A stretch of DNA of 64,000 nucleotides. It comes from Shimia sp. R10_1 (GTDB taxonomy: Bacteria; Pseudomonadota; Alphaproteobacteria; Rhodobacterales; Rhodobacteraceae). The notes under the pieces were generated by a model, which was not told the DNA's origin, made no database searches, and saw only the letters and a program-made list of their open reading frames with translations. The position numbers and the translations under genes were made by a program. Positions 17,652 to 26,365 of this stretch are shown here, in pieces. The first letter of the stretch is position 1, and every line of letters starts with the position of its first letter. Where the stretch lies: NCBI RefSeq assembly GCF_017744095.1, contig NZ_JAGHQX010000004.1, forward strand, positions 62,001 to 126,000, in the 5' to 3' direction.

Positions 17652-18041
17652 ATGCCAAAGTTTGTTTTGTCTTCCGCCGCCCATCTGATTGCCAATGCCA
17701 TTGGATTGGTGTTGGCAAGCCTTTTATTGCCGGGCTTTTCGATTGGTTTGCTTGGCGGCGTTATTGTGGTTCTGGTGTTCACAGTTGTGTCGGTTGTGCT
17801 GCTGCCAATCATTCGGAAGGTTTCCGAAAAGAAGATCCCCGAATTGCTTGGCGGGATCTCTCTGGTTGTCACTTTCGCAGGCCTGTTGATCACAGAACTC
17901 TTGGTGAGTGATTTTGCAATCGGGGGCGTCGCCAACCTTTTGGCGGCGACATTGATTGTCTGGCTTGGTGCGTTGGTGGCGGGCGTTCTGTTGCCGAAAT
18001 ATCTTTTCCCATCTTTGGCGCAACCAAAGCCCAAGCCGTAA
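17652..18041 (+). CDS. Small four-helix membrane protein (phage holin 4-2/DUF360 style)
   Basis: This 129-residue protein consists almost wholly of four hydrophobic helices, separated by short polar turns with EKKIPELLGG in the middle and a Lys/Pro-rich end. The layout matches the family named after a phage holin superfamily but found widely on bacterial chromosomes with no known function. GGAGAGG lies 8 bases before ATG 17652, which decides against the upstream in-frame ATG at 17637. No phage genes are near. Confidence 0.6.
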   Translation: MPKFVLSSAAHLIANAIGLVLASLLLPGFSIGLLGGVIVVLVFTVVSVVLLPIIRKVSEKKIPELLGGISLVVTFAGLLITELLVSDFAIGGVANLLAATLIVWLGALVAGVLLPKYLFPSLAQPKPKP

Positions 18042-18070
18042 CCGGATCAACGTTCTAAAATCATTGGTGA

Positions 18071-18103
18071 GGCGCACCGCGTATGACGCTGCGCCTTTTG
18101 CTT
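18071..18103. terminator. Probable terminator between convergent genes
   Basis: GGCGCA and TGCGCC form a 6-base-pair stem around a 13-base loop, followed by TTTTGCTTTTATTT on the plus strand. It lies between the ends of the small membrane protein gene and the LOG gene. Confidence 0.6.
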
Positions 18104-18108
18104 TTATT

Positions 18109-18942
18109 TCAGCGACCCGGAATTTGATCTCTTCTGGAGTAGTCTTTCCAGTTGTTGAGCACATCCACAGCTTCTTCTGCGGTTTCTACAAACTGAAAAA
18201 GCTCAAGATCATCGGCAGAGATGGTGCCCGCGTCTGACAACGCGTCCCAATTGATGATTTTTTCCCAGAACGCACGACCAAACAGCAGGAATGGAACGCG
18301 TTGCATGCGACCAGTCTGGATAAGCGTAAGCGCTTCAAACAATTCATCCAGTGTACCAAATCCACCCGGGAAGACACAGATCGCACGGGCGCGCATCAGG
18401 AAATGCATCTTGCGGATCGCGAAATAGTGGAAGTTGAAGCACAGATCGGGTGACACATATTCGTTTGGCGCCTGCTCATGTGGCAACACTATGTTGAGAC
18501 CAATCGAACGCCCGCCCGCATCCATTGCGCCGCGGTTGCCCGCTTCCATAACGCCCGGGCCACCACCCGTCACAATCACGTTTTTGCGTCCGTCGCTGGC
18601 CTTGGTCACGATTTCTGCGAATTTGCGCGCTTCGTCATAAAAGGAGGACAAATCCGCCAGCGTCTGCGTGCGCGCGGTGTCTTTTTTTGCAGGTTCTGGA
18701 ATGCGGGCACCCCCAAATAGAACAACCGTGCTTTCGATCCCATGCGCATCAAGCGCCAGCTCTGGCTTCAGCAATTCGAGCTGCAGGCGAACAGGGCGTA
18801 ACTCGTCCCGGCAGAGGAAATCTTCATCTGCAAATGCCAACCTATAAGAAGGGGCACGGGTTTGCGGTGTATCAGGAACATGAGCGGCCGTTTCACGATC
18901 TGAATGTGCATCGGAAAGGGGATGGGGGCGATCGTCGTGCAT
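18109..18942 (-). CDS. LOG-family (cytokinin riboside phosphoribohydrolase-like) protein
   Basis: The 277-residue protein carries the LOG signatures: GGGPGVMEAGNRGAMDAGG and the catalytic PGGFGTLDELFE, with Arg in MRARAICVF just before it. Members cleave nucleoside 5'-monophosphates to base and ribose phosphate; in bacteria they may degrade AMP or related nucleotides. An N-terminal extension of some 60 residues (His/Asp-rich start) makes it longer than plant LOG but normal for the large bacterial form. It is divergent from the threonine dehydratase gene, with 76 bases between them. Confidence 0.85.
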   Translation of the reverse strand: MHDDRPHPLSDAHSDRETAAHVPDTPQTRAPSYRLAFADEDFLCRDELRPVRLQLELLKPELALDAHGIESTVVLFGGARIPEPAKKDTARTQTLADLSSFYDEARKFAEIVTKASDGRKNVIVTGGGPGVMEAGNRGAMDAGGRSIGLNIVLPHEQAPNEYVSPDLCFNFHYFAIRKMHFLMRARAICVFPGGFGTLDELFEALTLIQTGRMQRVPFLLFGRAFWEKIINWDALSDAGTISADDLELFQFVETAEEAVDVLNNWKDYSRRDQIPGR

Positions 18943-19018
18943 GTGTCGGTCCTTACTTGCGCGTGTATCTCAGACCTATAGGGTTCGCGTTAACAAAGCC
19001 AGTAACAGGGACGCTAAA

Positions 19019-19942
19019 ATGGATTGGACTGCTGAAATCAAAGCTGCTGCGGCGCGCATACAAGGGCATGTTGTGCGCACACCTGTGATGAAGGTGGACC
19101 GCTCTTTTGGCGCCGATCATAGCATTGAATTGAAGTTGGAGCATATCCAGCACACGGGCACCTTCAAAGCACGCGGGGCCTTTAACACATTGCTGTCCCA
19201 AAAGGTCCCCACTGCCGGGTTGGTGGCGGCCTCAGGTGGAAATCACGGAGCAGCCGTGGCCTATGCGGCTCATCAGCTTGGGCACAAGGCACGTATCTAT
19301 GTTCCAGAGATGGCTGGCCCGGCCAAAGTGTCCCTCATTCGTGAAGCCGGGGCGGATTTGGTGGTTGTGCCTGGGGCGTATTCGGACGCTTTGGAGCAGG
19401 CGCTCGCCTACGAAACGGAGACAGGTGCCATGCAGATCCATGCCTATGATGCTTCGGGGACAGTTGCTGGGCAAGGCACGGTGGCGCTGGAGTGGGAAGA
19501 GCAGGGGCTTGAGGCTGACACAGTGCTGATTGCCGTCGGAGGGGGCGGTCTGATTGCCGGTGCCATGGCGTGGTTTGACGGGCGCCGTCGGGTGATCGCG
19601 GTGGAGCCTGAAACCTCTTGCGCGCTCAATGCCGCCATCGCTTCTAGTGCGCCGGTTGATGTGGATGTGTCGGGCGTTGCAGCAAACGCACTGGGCGCCA
19701 AACGTATTGGCCAGATTTGCTATGATTTGGCGGTTTCAACCGGTACAGAGTCTGTTCTGGTCACGGATGAGGCCATCACACGCGCGCAGAGAGCGCTCTG
19801 GCAGGAGCGCCGCCAGCTTGTTGAGCCTGCCGGAGCCACCGCGCTCGCGGCACTCATGTCAGGCGCCTACGTGCCTGCACCAGGCGAAAAAGTGGCGGTG
19901 CTGCTCTGTGGTGCCAATATCGCGCCCGATCCGATGCAATAA
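19019..19942 (+). CDS. Threonine/serine dehydratase, PLP-dependent
   Basis: The 307-residue fold-type II PLP enzyme has the cofactor lysine in HTGTFKARGAFN (Lys50), the SGGNHGAAVAYAA asparagine loop and the glycine-rich GGGGLIAG phosphate-binding loop. It lacks the C-terminal regulatory ACT domain of biosynthetic IlvA, so a catabolic or housekeeping role (deaminating threonine or serine to a 2-oxo acid) is more likely. Racemase activity is a possible alternative in this group. I chose the ATG at 19019 with CAGGGA before it over an upstream in-frame ATG at 18941, which would overlap the divergent LOG gene. Confidence 0.88.
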   Translation: MDWTAEIKAAAARIQGHVVRTPVMKVDRSFGADHSIELKLEHIQHTGTFKARGAFNTLLSQKVPTAGLVAASGGNHGAAVAYAAHQLGHKARIYVPEMAGPAKVSLIREAGADLVVVPGAYSDALEQALAYETETGAMQIHAYDASGTVAGQGTVALEWEEQGLEADTVLIAVGGGGLIAGAMAWFDGRRRVIAVEPETSCALNAAIASSAPVDVDVSGVAANALGAKRIGQICYDLAVSTGTESVLVTDEAITRAQRALWQERRQLVEPAGATALAALMSGAYVPAPGEKVAVLLCGANIAPDPMQ

Positions 19943-20020
19943 TGGTCGCAAAGAGGAGGTGACGGCTGCCTCCGATCTCGTTAAGTAAATGTGAACTCAA
20001 GACACCCGGAGCCTAAAGAC

Positions 20021-20848
20021 ATGTCCAATGCCCAACTGGAACAAGCCATCGAAGCCGCATGGGATGCGCGCGACACAATCACCTCTGCCACCACTGGCGA
20101 AACCCGCGAAGCCATCGAAGACACGTTGAATGCGCTGGACAGCGGCAGTCTGCGCGTCGCGGAAAAGCTGGAAAGCGGTGACTGGCATGTGAACCAATGG
20201 GCTAAGAAAGCTGTCCTGCTGGGGTTCCGCATCAAAGACATGGAGCTGCAAGAGGGTGGCCCACAAGGTTCCGGTTGGTGGGACAAAGTCGACAGCAAGT
20301 TCAAAGGCTGGGGCGAAACCCAATGGCAGGCGGCTGGCTTCCGTGCTGTTCCCAACTGCGTTGTGCGCAAATCTGCTTATATCGCGCCAGGTGTGGTGCT
20401 GATGCCGTCTTTTGTGAACCTGGGCGCCTATGTTGACGAAGGCACTATGGTTGATACTTGGGCCACCGTTGGATCCTGCGCGCAGATCGGCAAAAACGTG
20501 CACCTTTCCGGTGGCGTTGGTATCGGCGGCGTACTGGAGCCAATGCAGGCAGGCCCAACCATCATCGAAGACAACTGCTTCATCGGCGCACGCTCTGAGG
20601 TTGTCGAAGGCTGTATTGTACGCGAAGGCTCAGTACTGGGCATGGGTGTCTTCATCGGCCAGTCCACCAAAATTGTGGATCGCGAAACTGGCGAAGTGAT
20701 GTATGGCGAAGTGCCCCCTTATTCGGTGGTTGTAGCAGGTTCTATGCCCTCCAAAAACGGCGTGAGCCTGTATTGCGCGGTGATCGTGAAGCGCGTTGAT
20801 GAGAAAACGCGTTCCAAAACGGGCATCAATGAGTTGCTTCGCGACTAA
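20021..20848 (+). CDS. dapD: Tetrahydrodipicolinate N-succinyltransferase
   Basis: It transfers succinyl from succinyl-CoA to tetrahydrodipicolinate in lysine and diaminopimelate synthesis. The 275-residue protein has an alpha-helical N-terminal third and a left-handed beta-helix of hexapeptide repeats ([33 protein letters not shown]), ending with the usual C-terminal region. GGAG lies about 10 bases before the ATG at 20021. A strong terminator follows, so it is not cotranscribed with dapE, which lies 3.7 kb on, beyond a small unknown gene and two Hint genes. Confidence 0.95.
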   Translation: MSNAQLEQAIEAAWDARDTITSATTGETREAIEDTLNALDSGSLRVAEKLESGDWHVNQWAKKAVLLGFRIKDMELQEGGPQGSGWWDKVDSKFKGWGETQWQAAGFRAVPNCVVRKSAYIAPGVVLMPSFVNLGAYVDEGTMVDTWATVGSCAQIGKNVHLSGGVGIGGVLEPMQAGPTIIEDNCFIGARSEVVEGCIVREGSVLGMGVFIGQSTKIVDRETGEVMYGEVPPYSVVVAGSMPSKNGVSLYCAVIVKRVDEKTRSKTGINELLRD

Positions 20849-20879
20849 GTGGCACTGTGCTTGGATCTTAAAAACTCAA

Positions 20880-20909
20880 AAGGCGCTCGAAGGTTCGAGC
20901 GCCTTTTTT
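20880..20909 (+). terminator. Intrinsic terminator after dapD
   Basis: AAGGCGCTCGAA and TTCGAGCGCCTT form a 12-base-pair stem with loop GG, followed by a run of Ts. The remaining 200 bases to the next gene hold nothing I can assign. Confidence 0.93.
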
Positions 20910-21108
20910 GTTGTGGGTGTTGCCTAGGTTTCTTTCGGTCACTGAGCAAAGCTGCCAATGGATTTTAGCCACGCATCAGCGCTTAAAGCCGCTTTGACCG
21001 CTCAAATACCCGTAACAGAGGGCTATAGATGCGCGTTAAAGCTGGCTGAGCGGTTGACCGGCTGCACAGGGTCAGGCTAAGGCCGGACCAAGCAGAGAAG
21101 GCGACGTC

Positions 21109-21474
21109 ATGACCCAGGACAAGAAAAAGAAAACGCGGCAACAAGTCTATACCCTGTTGGTTCAGGTTGGTCGCAAGGACGGGGATGGATTGCCTGAAGA
21201 TGCGACAGGCGGCGCGCTGATGATTTATGCCAGCGGCATCGACGAGGCTGAGGCGGTCCGTGAAACCGTCGCAATTCTGAAACAAGCCGATCTCAACCCT
21301 CTGGATGTTACAGGCTATGGAACGGTTGAAGAGCGCGAAGCTCAAGGGCATGAAATTGACGGTCATGAGCGCGGACTGATGCAGCGTGCGCTAGAAGAGA
21401 ACTCTGTTGTGGTGGCCCAGATGACTCCGTTCTTTCATGGTGAAGAAAGTGAGGGAGAGGGGACAGAGCACTAG
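21109..21474 (+). CDS. Conserved-looking small acidic protein of unknown function
   Basis: The 121-residue protein begins with a basic run (DKKKKTRQQ) followed by alternating strand and helix segments (VYTLLVQVGRK, GGALMIYASGIDEAEAVRETVAILKQADLNPLDVTGYGTVEE) and an acidic tail. The pattern suggests a small alpha/beta domain, possibly ACT- or ferredoxin-like, but no motif identifies it. It sits between dapD and the Hint-domain pair, convergent with the latter. AAGG lies before its ATG. Codon use looks normal for the window. Confidence 0.65.
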   Translation: MTQDKKKKTRQQVYTLLVQVGRKDGDGLPEDATGGALMIYASGIDEAEAVRETVAILKQADLNPLDVTGYGTVEEREAQGHEIDGHERGLMQRALEENSVVVAQMTPFFHGEESEGEGTEH

Positions 21475-21491
21475 TTCTGAACCGTCTTTTT

Positions 21492-22598
21492 CTATGCTGC
21501 GCGCTGTTCTGCTAAAGTAAGTGCATCAAATTCTCGCAGCACAGGATAGGCCGACTGCGAATGTTCTGGCAGCTTCGCTTTTGGGTAAGCAGAAAGCATG
21601 CTGGCTTTCAGAAGGTCAGGCTTTCGGCGAATGCGACCAATATCCAAGCTTTCAAGGAAAGTATCAGCAACCATAACTGCATCATGGTTTGGCAACAGAA
21701 GCTGGCAGTATGTCGCCAATGGAACTTCAGGCAGGTGTGTTGCTGCGTTCCCATGAAGCAGATGCCCTGCCGGGATCAGCACATGCTCGGTGCCGAACAT
21801 GTATTCTACGCGGCTTCCTCCAAGCACGAGATTTTGGGTGTGACTGGTCACAATGTCTTGGCTCAGCCCCAAAAATGGTGCGCGGAGTCTGACGGGCGCG
21901 AAAAGACCTGCCGCCGGGACAGTGCGTATGATGTTTGCGAGCACAGGAACGAGCATACCAGTTGCGGTTTTAACAACGTCGCCGCGCTTGAGACTACCAG
22001 CCGAGCGGTAGCCGCGATCTGTCATTACAGGGGTTTGAAGGGACAGGCTCGGCATTGGTCCGATCGGCTCAATGCGGTCGGACACCGCAACATAAGAGAC
22101 CTCCTCCGCCAAAACGTGTGTTTCGGGGTGTTTGGTGCAGATCTGCAAATCGCTATGTCGCAAACCGACAGGTGTACTGATCGCGCGCTGGGCCATTCGA
22201 AAAGTTCCCGGTTGCTCTACGGAAAGACGCCCAAGCCTTGCTTTGAGATCCCAGGAGTAGGTGATGCGCAGAACGTCTGATCGCCCGAGTGTGTCTAGAT
22301 TGATTGCTGCATGGCAAGTGTGCTGCCCACGATTGATCACTAGGATCACGCCACCGCCCGGAACGGCCTGCAGTGATACTTGAAGGCCGTTGGACTCACC
22401 CGTACGAAGCGCAAACATGGTTTGTGGTTGCTCACACTCCGCGCTCTGCATCTCAAGGACCAAGCTGCCTCTTGGCATTTCCAGTTCAACACTTTTTGCA
22501 GATAAAGTTGCGCTGGCGCTGGCCATTTGATGGGACTTTGCGAGGCCAGCGCGACTATACAGCGCACGACTGTGATCAAGGAGGCTGACCCAACTCAT
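21492..22598 (-). CDS. Hint-domain protein lacking the catalytic Cys
   Basis: The 368-residue protein has an N-terminal region of about 175 residues rich in beta strands, possibly a lectin-like or LamG-like fold, and a C-terminal Hint-like domain from about residue 184. The domain opening aligns with that of the neighbouring Hint protein around T-x3-T-x2-G and LKRGDVVKT (here) against LKVGDAVET (neighbour), and it keeps the DIVTSHTQNLVL and EYMFGTEHVLIPAG style of the second half. The expected N-terminal Cys is Ser at residue 184. There is no signal peptide. It follows the larger Hint gene by 62 bases, probably in one transcript. Confidence 0.7.
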   Translation of the reverse strand: MSWVSLLDHSRALYSRAGLAKSHQMASASATLSAKSVELEMPRGSLVLEMQSAECEQPQTMFALRTGESNGLQVSLQAVPGGGVILVINRGQHTCHAAINLDTLGRSDVLRITYSWDLKARLGRLSVEQPGTFRMAQRAISTPVGLRHSDLQICTKHPETHVLAEEVSYVAVSDRIEPIGPMPSLSLQTPVMTDRGYRSAGSLKRGDVVKTATGMLVPVLANIIRTVPAAGLFAPVRLRAPFLGLSQDIVTSHTQNLVLGGSRVEYMFGTEHVLIPAGHLLHGNAATHLPEVPLATYCQLLLPNHDAVMVADTFLESLDIGRIRRKPDLLKASMLSAYPKAKLPEHSQSAYPVLREFDALTLAEQRAA

Positions 22599-22660
22599 CT
22601 AGCAGCCCTTTCAAAATGCGGCTGGTGTGCCGAAGTTTGCCACTCTTGTCGCATGTTGGC

Positions 22661-24226
22661 TCACTCCGCTGCCAAATGGGCCATGGCAGCCGCCTCATAG
22701 CTGCGCAGTCCACGTCGTGCCATTGGGCCATAGCCTTCGCCAGACTCCCGATCGATTTCCGGAAAAATCGTGCAAATCTCATCCACGATTTCGGCCTCAA
22801 AACTCGAAGCAGTTTGTGGTCCCGGCAAAAAACTTTCTGTCGGAAGGTTTTCCGAAAAAACGATCTGATGTTCATCAAAAAGGATATGCACGTATTCCAC
22901 GGTGCCCCCAGGCACGCGCCGCACTGAGTGATCGTTTACCAAATCGCGCGCAGCCACCAAAACCTGCTCTTCTCCAAACAGTAGCTCGGCCCAGGCGTTC
23001 TGCATTAGAACGCGGTGCAGCGGCGACAGCTTAAGGCTGCGGTGTTTTCCAAAGGTGTTTGCCGCAATGTGAATGGGCGCCAAATTCCCTTCCGCCAGGA
23101 CTTCGCGGCGCCCGATCCAGCGAATGGGTTGCGCCCCATTGTCCAGTGTTTCAACGGCGTCACCTACCTTAAGGCACTCAACGGGTACGTCCCCTTGCGG
23201 AGTGCGGATAAAGGTGCCAGCTGTAAAACAGGGAGCCTGATTGACGGTTACAAACCCCACGTCTGTGGTGCCGTTGCCATCGTCCACTGTGTAGGAAAAG
23301 TTGACCTGTTCCTCTTCACCGTCGCCTTCAAGTGTCAGGGTTCCATCTGCGTTGACGAGTATCTTCTGTCCACTCGGCAAAGTGATGGTGCTGCCTGCTG
23401 AAACAGGCTGCCCTGAGATATGCGTGATGGTGAGTGAATTGCCGGTGTTGTTCACATCATTGGCCAAAACATCGACGGTGCGCGTTCCGTCAATCGGCAG
23501 GTTCACCGTGTCAGCATTGGCAATCAGCGAAGTCTGAAGCGAGTCTGCTGCAATCAAAAGCGAGCTGTCATAGCTGCTGTCAGATACATCTGCAATTACG
23601 ATGCGAATGGTGTTCAAACCGGGCGTGATGTTGAACTTTAGGGTCATGGTCTGGGTAAACCCATCCATCTCCGTGTTGAAGGTGCTGCCGGTGTTGTCGA
23701 CAAACAGACTTTCATTGCTGCCGCTGTTGATGTTGCGCGGGTCAACGTCCCCATCGCCAATCGCCAAAGGAACATAGGTGCCGTTGACAGAAACAGCGAC
23801 AAAGTCTTGATATACTGAGTTTGTGAACTCGGGATATTCCTCAGAAGCAAAGACAAACTGCATGGTCATTTGGCTTGCTTCAGTTGCGGTAAAAGAGACG
23901 TCCAGATAGGCGGCATCAAATGTCGAAGCGCCTGCAATCGCATTGAACTCAGGGTTGTTGTCTTCGCCGTTTGTATCGCTGGAGCGGTTGCCGCGCTGGT
24001 TGAATGCACCAAACCTGTTGGTAAAGTTGCTCGCCCGACCGGTCGAGAGGATCACTCCGGTGTCGCTTGGCGTAACACCGCCCGAAATGGCGTCGCCATC
24101 AGAGTAGATCCCTGAAGAAGAGCCTTGTCCACTGTACGATGCTGATTCAATCGTGACATCATCACCAAAGATGGTCTGAGCCATATCAAGTGCAGATGCG
24201 CCCGTGTTTATTGGCAATTTTGGCAT
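22661..24226 (-). CDS. Choice-of-anchor L / Hint-domain cell-surface or secreted protein
   Basis: The 521-residue protein has three parts. Residues 10-225 carry a choice-of-anchor L domain, recognised by FVFASEEYPEF near residues 124-134 and Asp-rich strands. Residues 235-330 form a bacterial Ig/cadherin-like module (VDVLANDVNNTGNSL, FSYTVDDGNGTTDV). A Hint domain from Cys333 to about 480 has CFTAGTFIRTPQGDVPVE, LKVGDAVET, a conserved His in LSPLHRVLM and closing FDEHQIVFSENLPTESF. Such proteins in Rhodobacterales are often exported by type I secretion, and no N-terminal signal is seen here. I chose the ATG at 24226 because it starts the conserved part and has AGGGAC nearby. It lies between dapD and dapE. 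Confidence 0.82.
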   Translation of the reverse strand: MPKLPINTGASALDMAQTIFGDDVTIESASYSGQGSSSGIYSDGDAISGGVTPSDTGVILSTGRASNFTNRFGAFNQRGNRSSDTNGEDNNPEFNAIAGASTFDAAYLDVSFTATEASQMTMQFVFASEEYPEFTNSVYQDFVAVSVNGTYVPLAIGDGDVDPRNINSGSNESLFVDNTGSTFNTEMDGFTQTMTLKFNITPGLNTIRIVIADVSDSSYDSSLLIAADSLQTSLIANADTVNLPIDGTRTVDVLANDVNNTGNSLTITHISGQPVSAGSTITLPSGQKILVNADGTLTLEGDGEEEQVNFSYTVDDGNGTTDVGFVTVNQAPCFTAGTFIRTPQGDVPVECLKVGDAVETLDNGAQPIRWIGRREVLAEGNLAPIHIAANTFGKHRSLKLSPLHRVLMQNAWAELLFGEEQVLVAARDLVNDHSVRRVPGGTVEYVHILFDEHQIVFSENLPTESFLPGPQTASSFEAEIVDEICTIFPEIDRESGEGYGPMARRGLRSYEAAAMAHLAAE

Positions 24227-24515
24227 GTCGCTTGTCCCTGCTTCGCACAGACATGCCACACATCAGCGCCCGGATGGCTCCGGGTGATTGTAAATCCTCA
24301 TGTTTCAACTTTGTGTTGATTTTCAATGAGGGTGGCTTTGCGCCGAACTGCTGGTGACCTGCCTCGGTCGATTTTTTGTTATCTTTCAGGTAACTGCATA
24401 ATTTACGGTTTGTTAAGTGTCTGGTGGTGCTCCCCGCTAATTTGTGACCAAAATGTGGCTTTCCGGTCCTTGCTGCCTGTGCGACAAGTCGGAGAAAGCA
24501 ACAAAGGAAGCTCAA

Positions 24516-25661
24516 ATGACCGCGATAGACGCTGCCAAACTGACCGCCGATCTGATTCGGTGCCCCTCGGTAACGCCGGAGGAAGGGGGCGCATTGGTGC
24601 TTTTGGAAGCGTTGTTGTCTGATGCCGGGTTTAGCTGCACCCGGGTTGATCGCGGCGGGATCAGCAATCTATTCGCCCGATGGGGAGAAAAAGGTCATGC
24701 TCAAACCTTCGGCTTTAACGGGCACACCGATGTTGTGCCGGTTGGGGACGAAGCCGCATGGTCTGTAGATCCATTTGGTGCAGAAGAAAAAGACGGCATC
24801 CTTTTTGGTCGCGGCGCCACAGATATGAAATCAGGTGTCGCGGCCTTTGCCGCAGCCGCCATCGATTTTGTCACCAACACGCCTCCAGACGGTGCCATTG
24901 TCCTGACCATCACGGGTGATGAAGAGGGCGACGCCTTAGATGGCACCACCGCGCTCTTGGAGTATATGGACCAAGAAAATGAGCAAATGGCGGTTTGTTT
25001 GGTTGGTGAACCCACCTGCCCCAATGAGATGGGGGAGATGATGAAAATCGGTCGACGTGGCTCGCTCACCGCGTATTTCACTTTCACCGGTGTTCAAGGT
25101 CATTCCGCCTATCCGCATCGCGCCAACAATCCGGTGCCTGTGATGGCACGGCTTATGGATCAATTCGCAAGCCACACCCTTGATGACGGAACAGACCATT
25201 TTGATGCCTCCACGCTCGCCGTTGTCACGATGGATACAGGCAACCCGGCGACCAATGTGATTCCTGCAGAATGCCGCGCGACACTCAATATCCGTTTCAA
25301 TGATGCGCACTCTGGCGCTTCTTTGACGGAATGGATGCGGCAAACAGCGGACCAACTGTCGGATCAGACTGGTGTTGGTATTGATATGGATGTGAAAGTA
25401 TCAGGTGAGAGCTTTATCACACCTCCCGGCCCCTTGTCTGATCTGGTCGCTGCAGCGGTAGAGGCGGAAACAGGGCGCAAGCCAGAGCTGTCTACATCCG
25501 GGGGCACATCAGATGCTCGTTTCGTACAGCACCATTGCCCAGTGGTCGAATTTGGTCTTGTTGGCAAAACCATGCATCAGGTGGACGAGCAGGTGCCGGT
25601 TGCACAGATCCATCAACTCAAAGACATCTATAGCCGGATTTTGCGTGACTACTTCAGCTAA
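24516..25661 (+). CDS. dapE: Succinyl-diaminopimelate desuccinylase
   Basis: It removes succinate from N-succinyl-LL-diaminopimelate, a later step of the pathway that uses DapD. The 381-residue zinc peptidase-family protein has metal ligands His70 and Asp72 in [12 protein letters not shown], the bridging Asp in [10 protein letters not shown], the catalytic Glu pair in [12 protein letters not shown], and the dimerisation domain with [19 protein letters not shown] before ATG 24516 decides the start against an upstream in-frame ATG at 24444. Its end overlaps the start of the next gene by 17 bases. Confidence 0.95.
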   Translation: MTAIDAAKLTADLIRCPSVTPEEGGALVLLEALLSDAGFSCTRVDRGGISNLFARWGEKGHAQTFGFNGHTDVVPVGDEAAWSVDPFGAEEKDGILFGRGATDMKSGVAAFAAAAIDFVTNTPPDGAIVLTITGDEEGDALDGTTALLEYMDQENEQMAVCLVGEPTCPNEMGEMMKIGRRGSLTAYFTFTGVQGHSAYPHRANNPVPVMARLMDQFASHTLDDGTDHFDASTLAVVTMDTGNPATNVIPAECRATLNIRFNDAHSGASLTEWMRQTADQLSDQTGVGIDMDVKVSGESFITPPGPLSDLVAAAVEAETGRKPELSTSGGTSDARFVQHHCPVVEFGLVGKTMHQVDEQVPVAQIHQLKDIYSRILRDYFS

Positions 25662-26253
25662 AACTGGCCCAGTTTGGCACCAGCGCCTCATTGTGATGCT
25701 CAAAGAGCCAAAGCCTGGCCGCGTGAAAACGCGCTTGGGCCGCGACATCGGTATGACAGCCTCTGCATGGTGGTTCCGGCACCAATCTTCGGCCCTCTTG
25801 AAGCGACTGGAAGATCCACGCTGGGATCTCCTCCTTGCCGTGGCGCCAGATCGCGCTGGGCTGACCTCTCGTGTTTGGCCGAGCCACCTTCCCCGCATCC
25901 CTCAGGGTCAAGGCGATCTCGGCGCGCGTATGGCGCGCCAGTTTTATTCCATGCCTCCTGGACCTGTTTGTATCATCGGCGCTGACATTCCGGGGATCAC
26001 GCCAGCGCGTATCAATGAGGCGTTTCGTGCGCTGGGCAATCATGATGCGGTTTTCGGGCCAGCGCCGGATGGCGGCTTTTGGCTGGTTGGCTTGAAGCGC
26101 AATGCGCCGCCGCCTCCGTCGCTGTTTGAAAATGTACGCTGGTCAACCGAACACGCATTGGCCGACAGCCGTGCAACACTGCCGGATGCGAAGATTGACA
26201 CGGTTGCGACGCTTGCGGATGTGGACACAGCCGCAGATCTGGCGCGCGTGTAG
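25645..26253 (+). CDS. DUF2064 / TIGR04282-type glycosyltransferase
   Basis: The 202-residue product has the GT-A-like opening of the family, [21 protein letters not shown], the [18 protein letters not shown] metal-binding region and [13 protein letters not shown]. Family members are annotated as arsenosugar biosynthesis transferases or nucleotidyltransferases; the substrate of this copy is unknown. The only sensible start is a GTG at 25645 inside the 3' end of dapE, so translation may be coupled to dapE; upstream in-frame codons encode residues with no family likeness. No arsenic genes are near. Confidence 0.78.
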   Translation: MTTSAKTGPVWHQRLIVMLKEPKPGRVKTRLGRDIGMTASAWWFRHQSSALLKRLEDPRWDLLLAVAPDRAGLTSRVWPSHLPRIPQGQGDLGARMARQFYSMPPGPVCIIGADIPGITPARINEAFRALGNHDAVFGPAPDGGFWLVGLKRNAPPPPSLFENVRWSTEHALADSRATLPDAKIDTVATLADVDTAADLARV

Positions 26254-26365
26254 TTTCTCACTCTGCAAGTATCCCGGCGATGAACGGAGCCGCAGGCCCA
26301 GGAGGGGGCTGAGCCTTTGATTTCTTCGCGTAGACCTCTCCGCCCGGCCGTGTTAGGCCAGCGTC

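Noticed and set aside
17652-18041. Holin-like protein as evidence for a prophage
   Set aside because: No lysis, capsid, tail or integrase gene is near, and this family is common on chromosomes.
22661-24226. Hint domain as an intein or homing element
   Set aside because: It is at the protein's C-terminal end with no C-extein and no endonuclease domain, which fits bacterial Hint_2 proteins instead.
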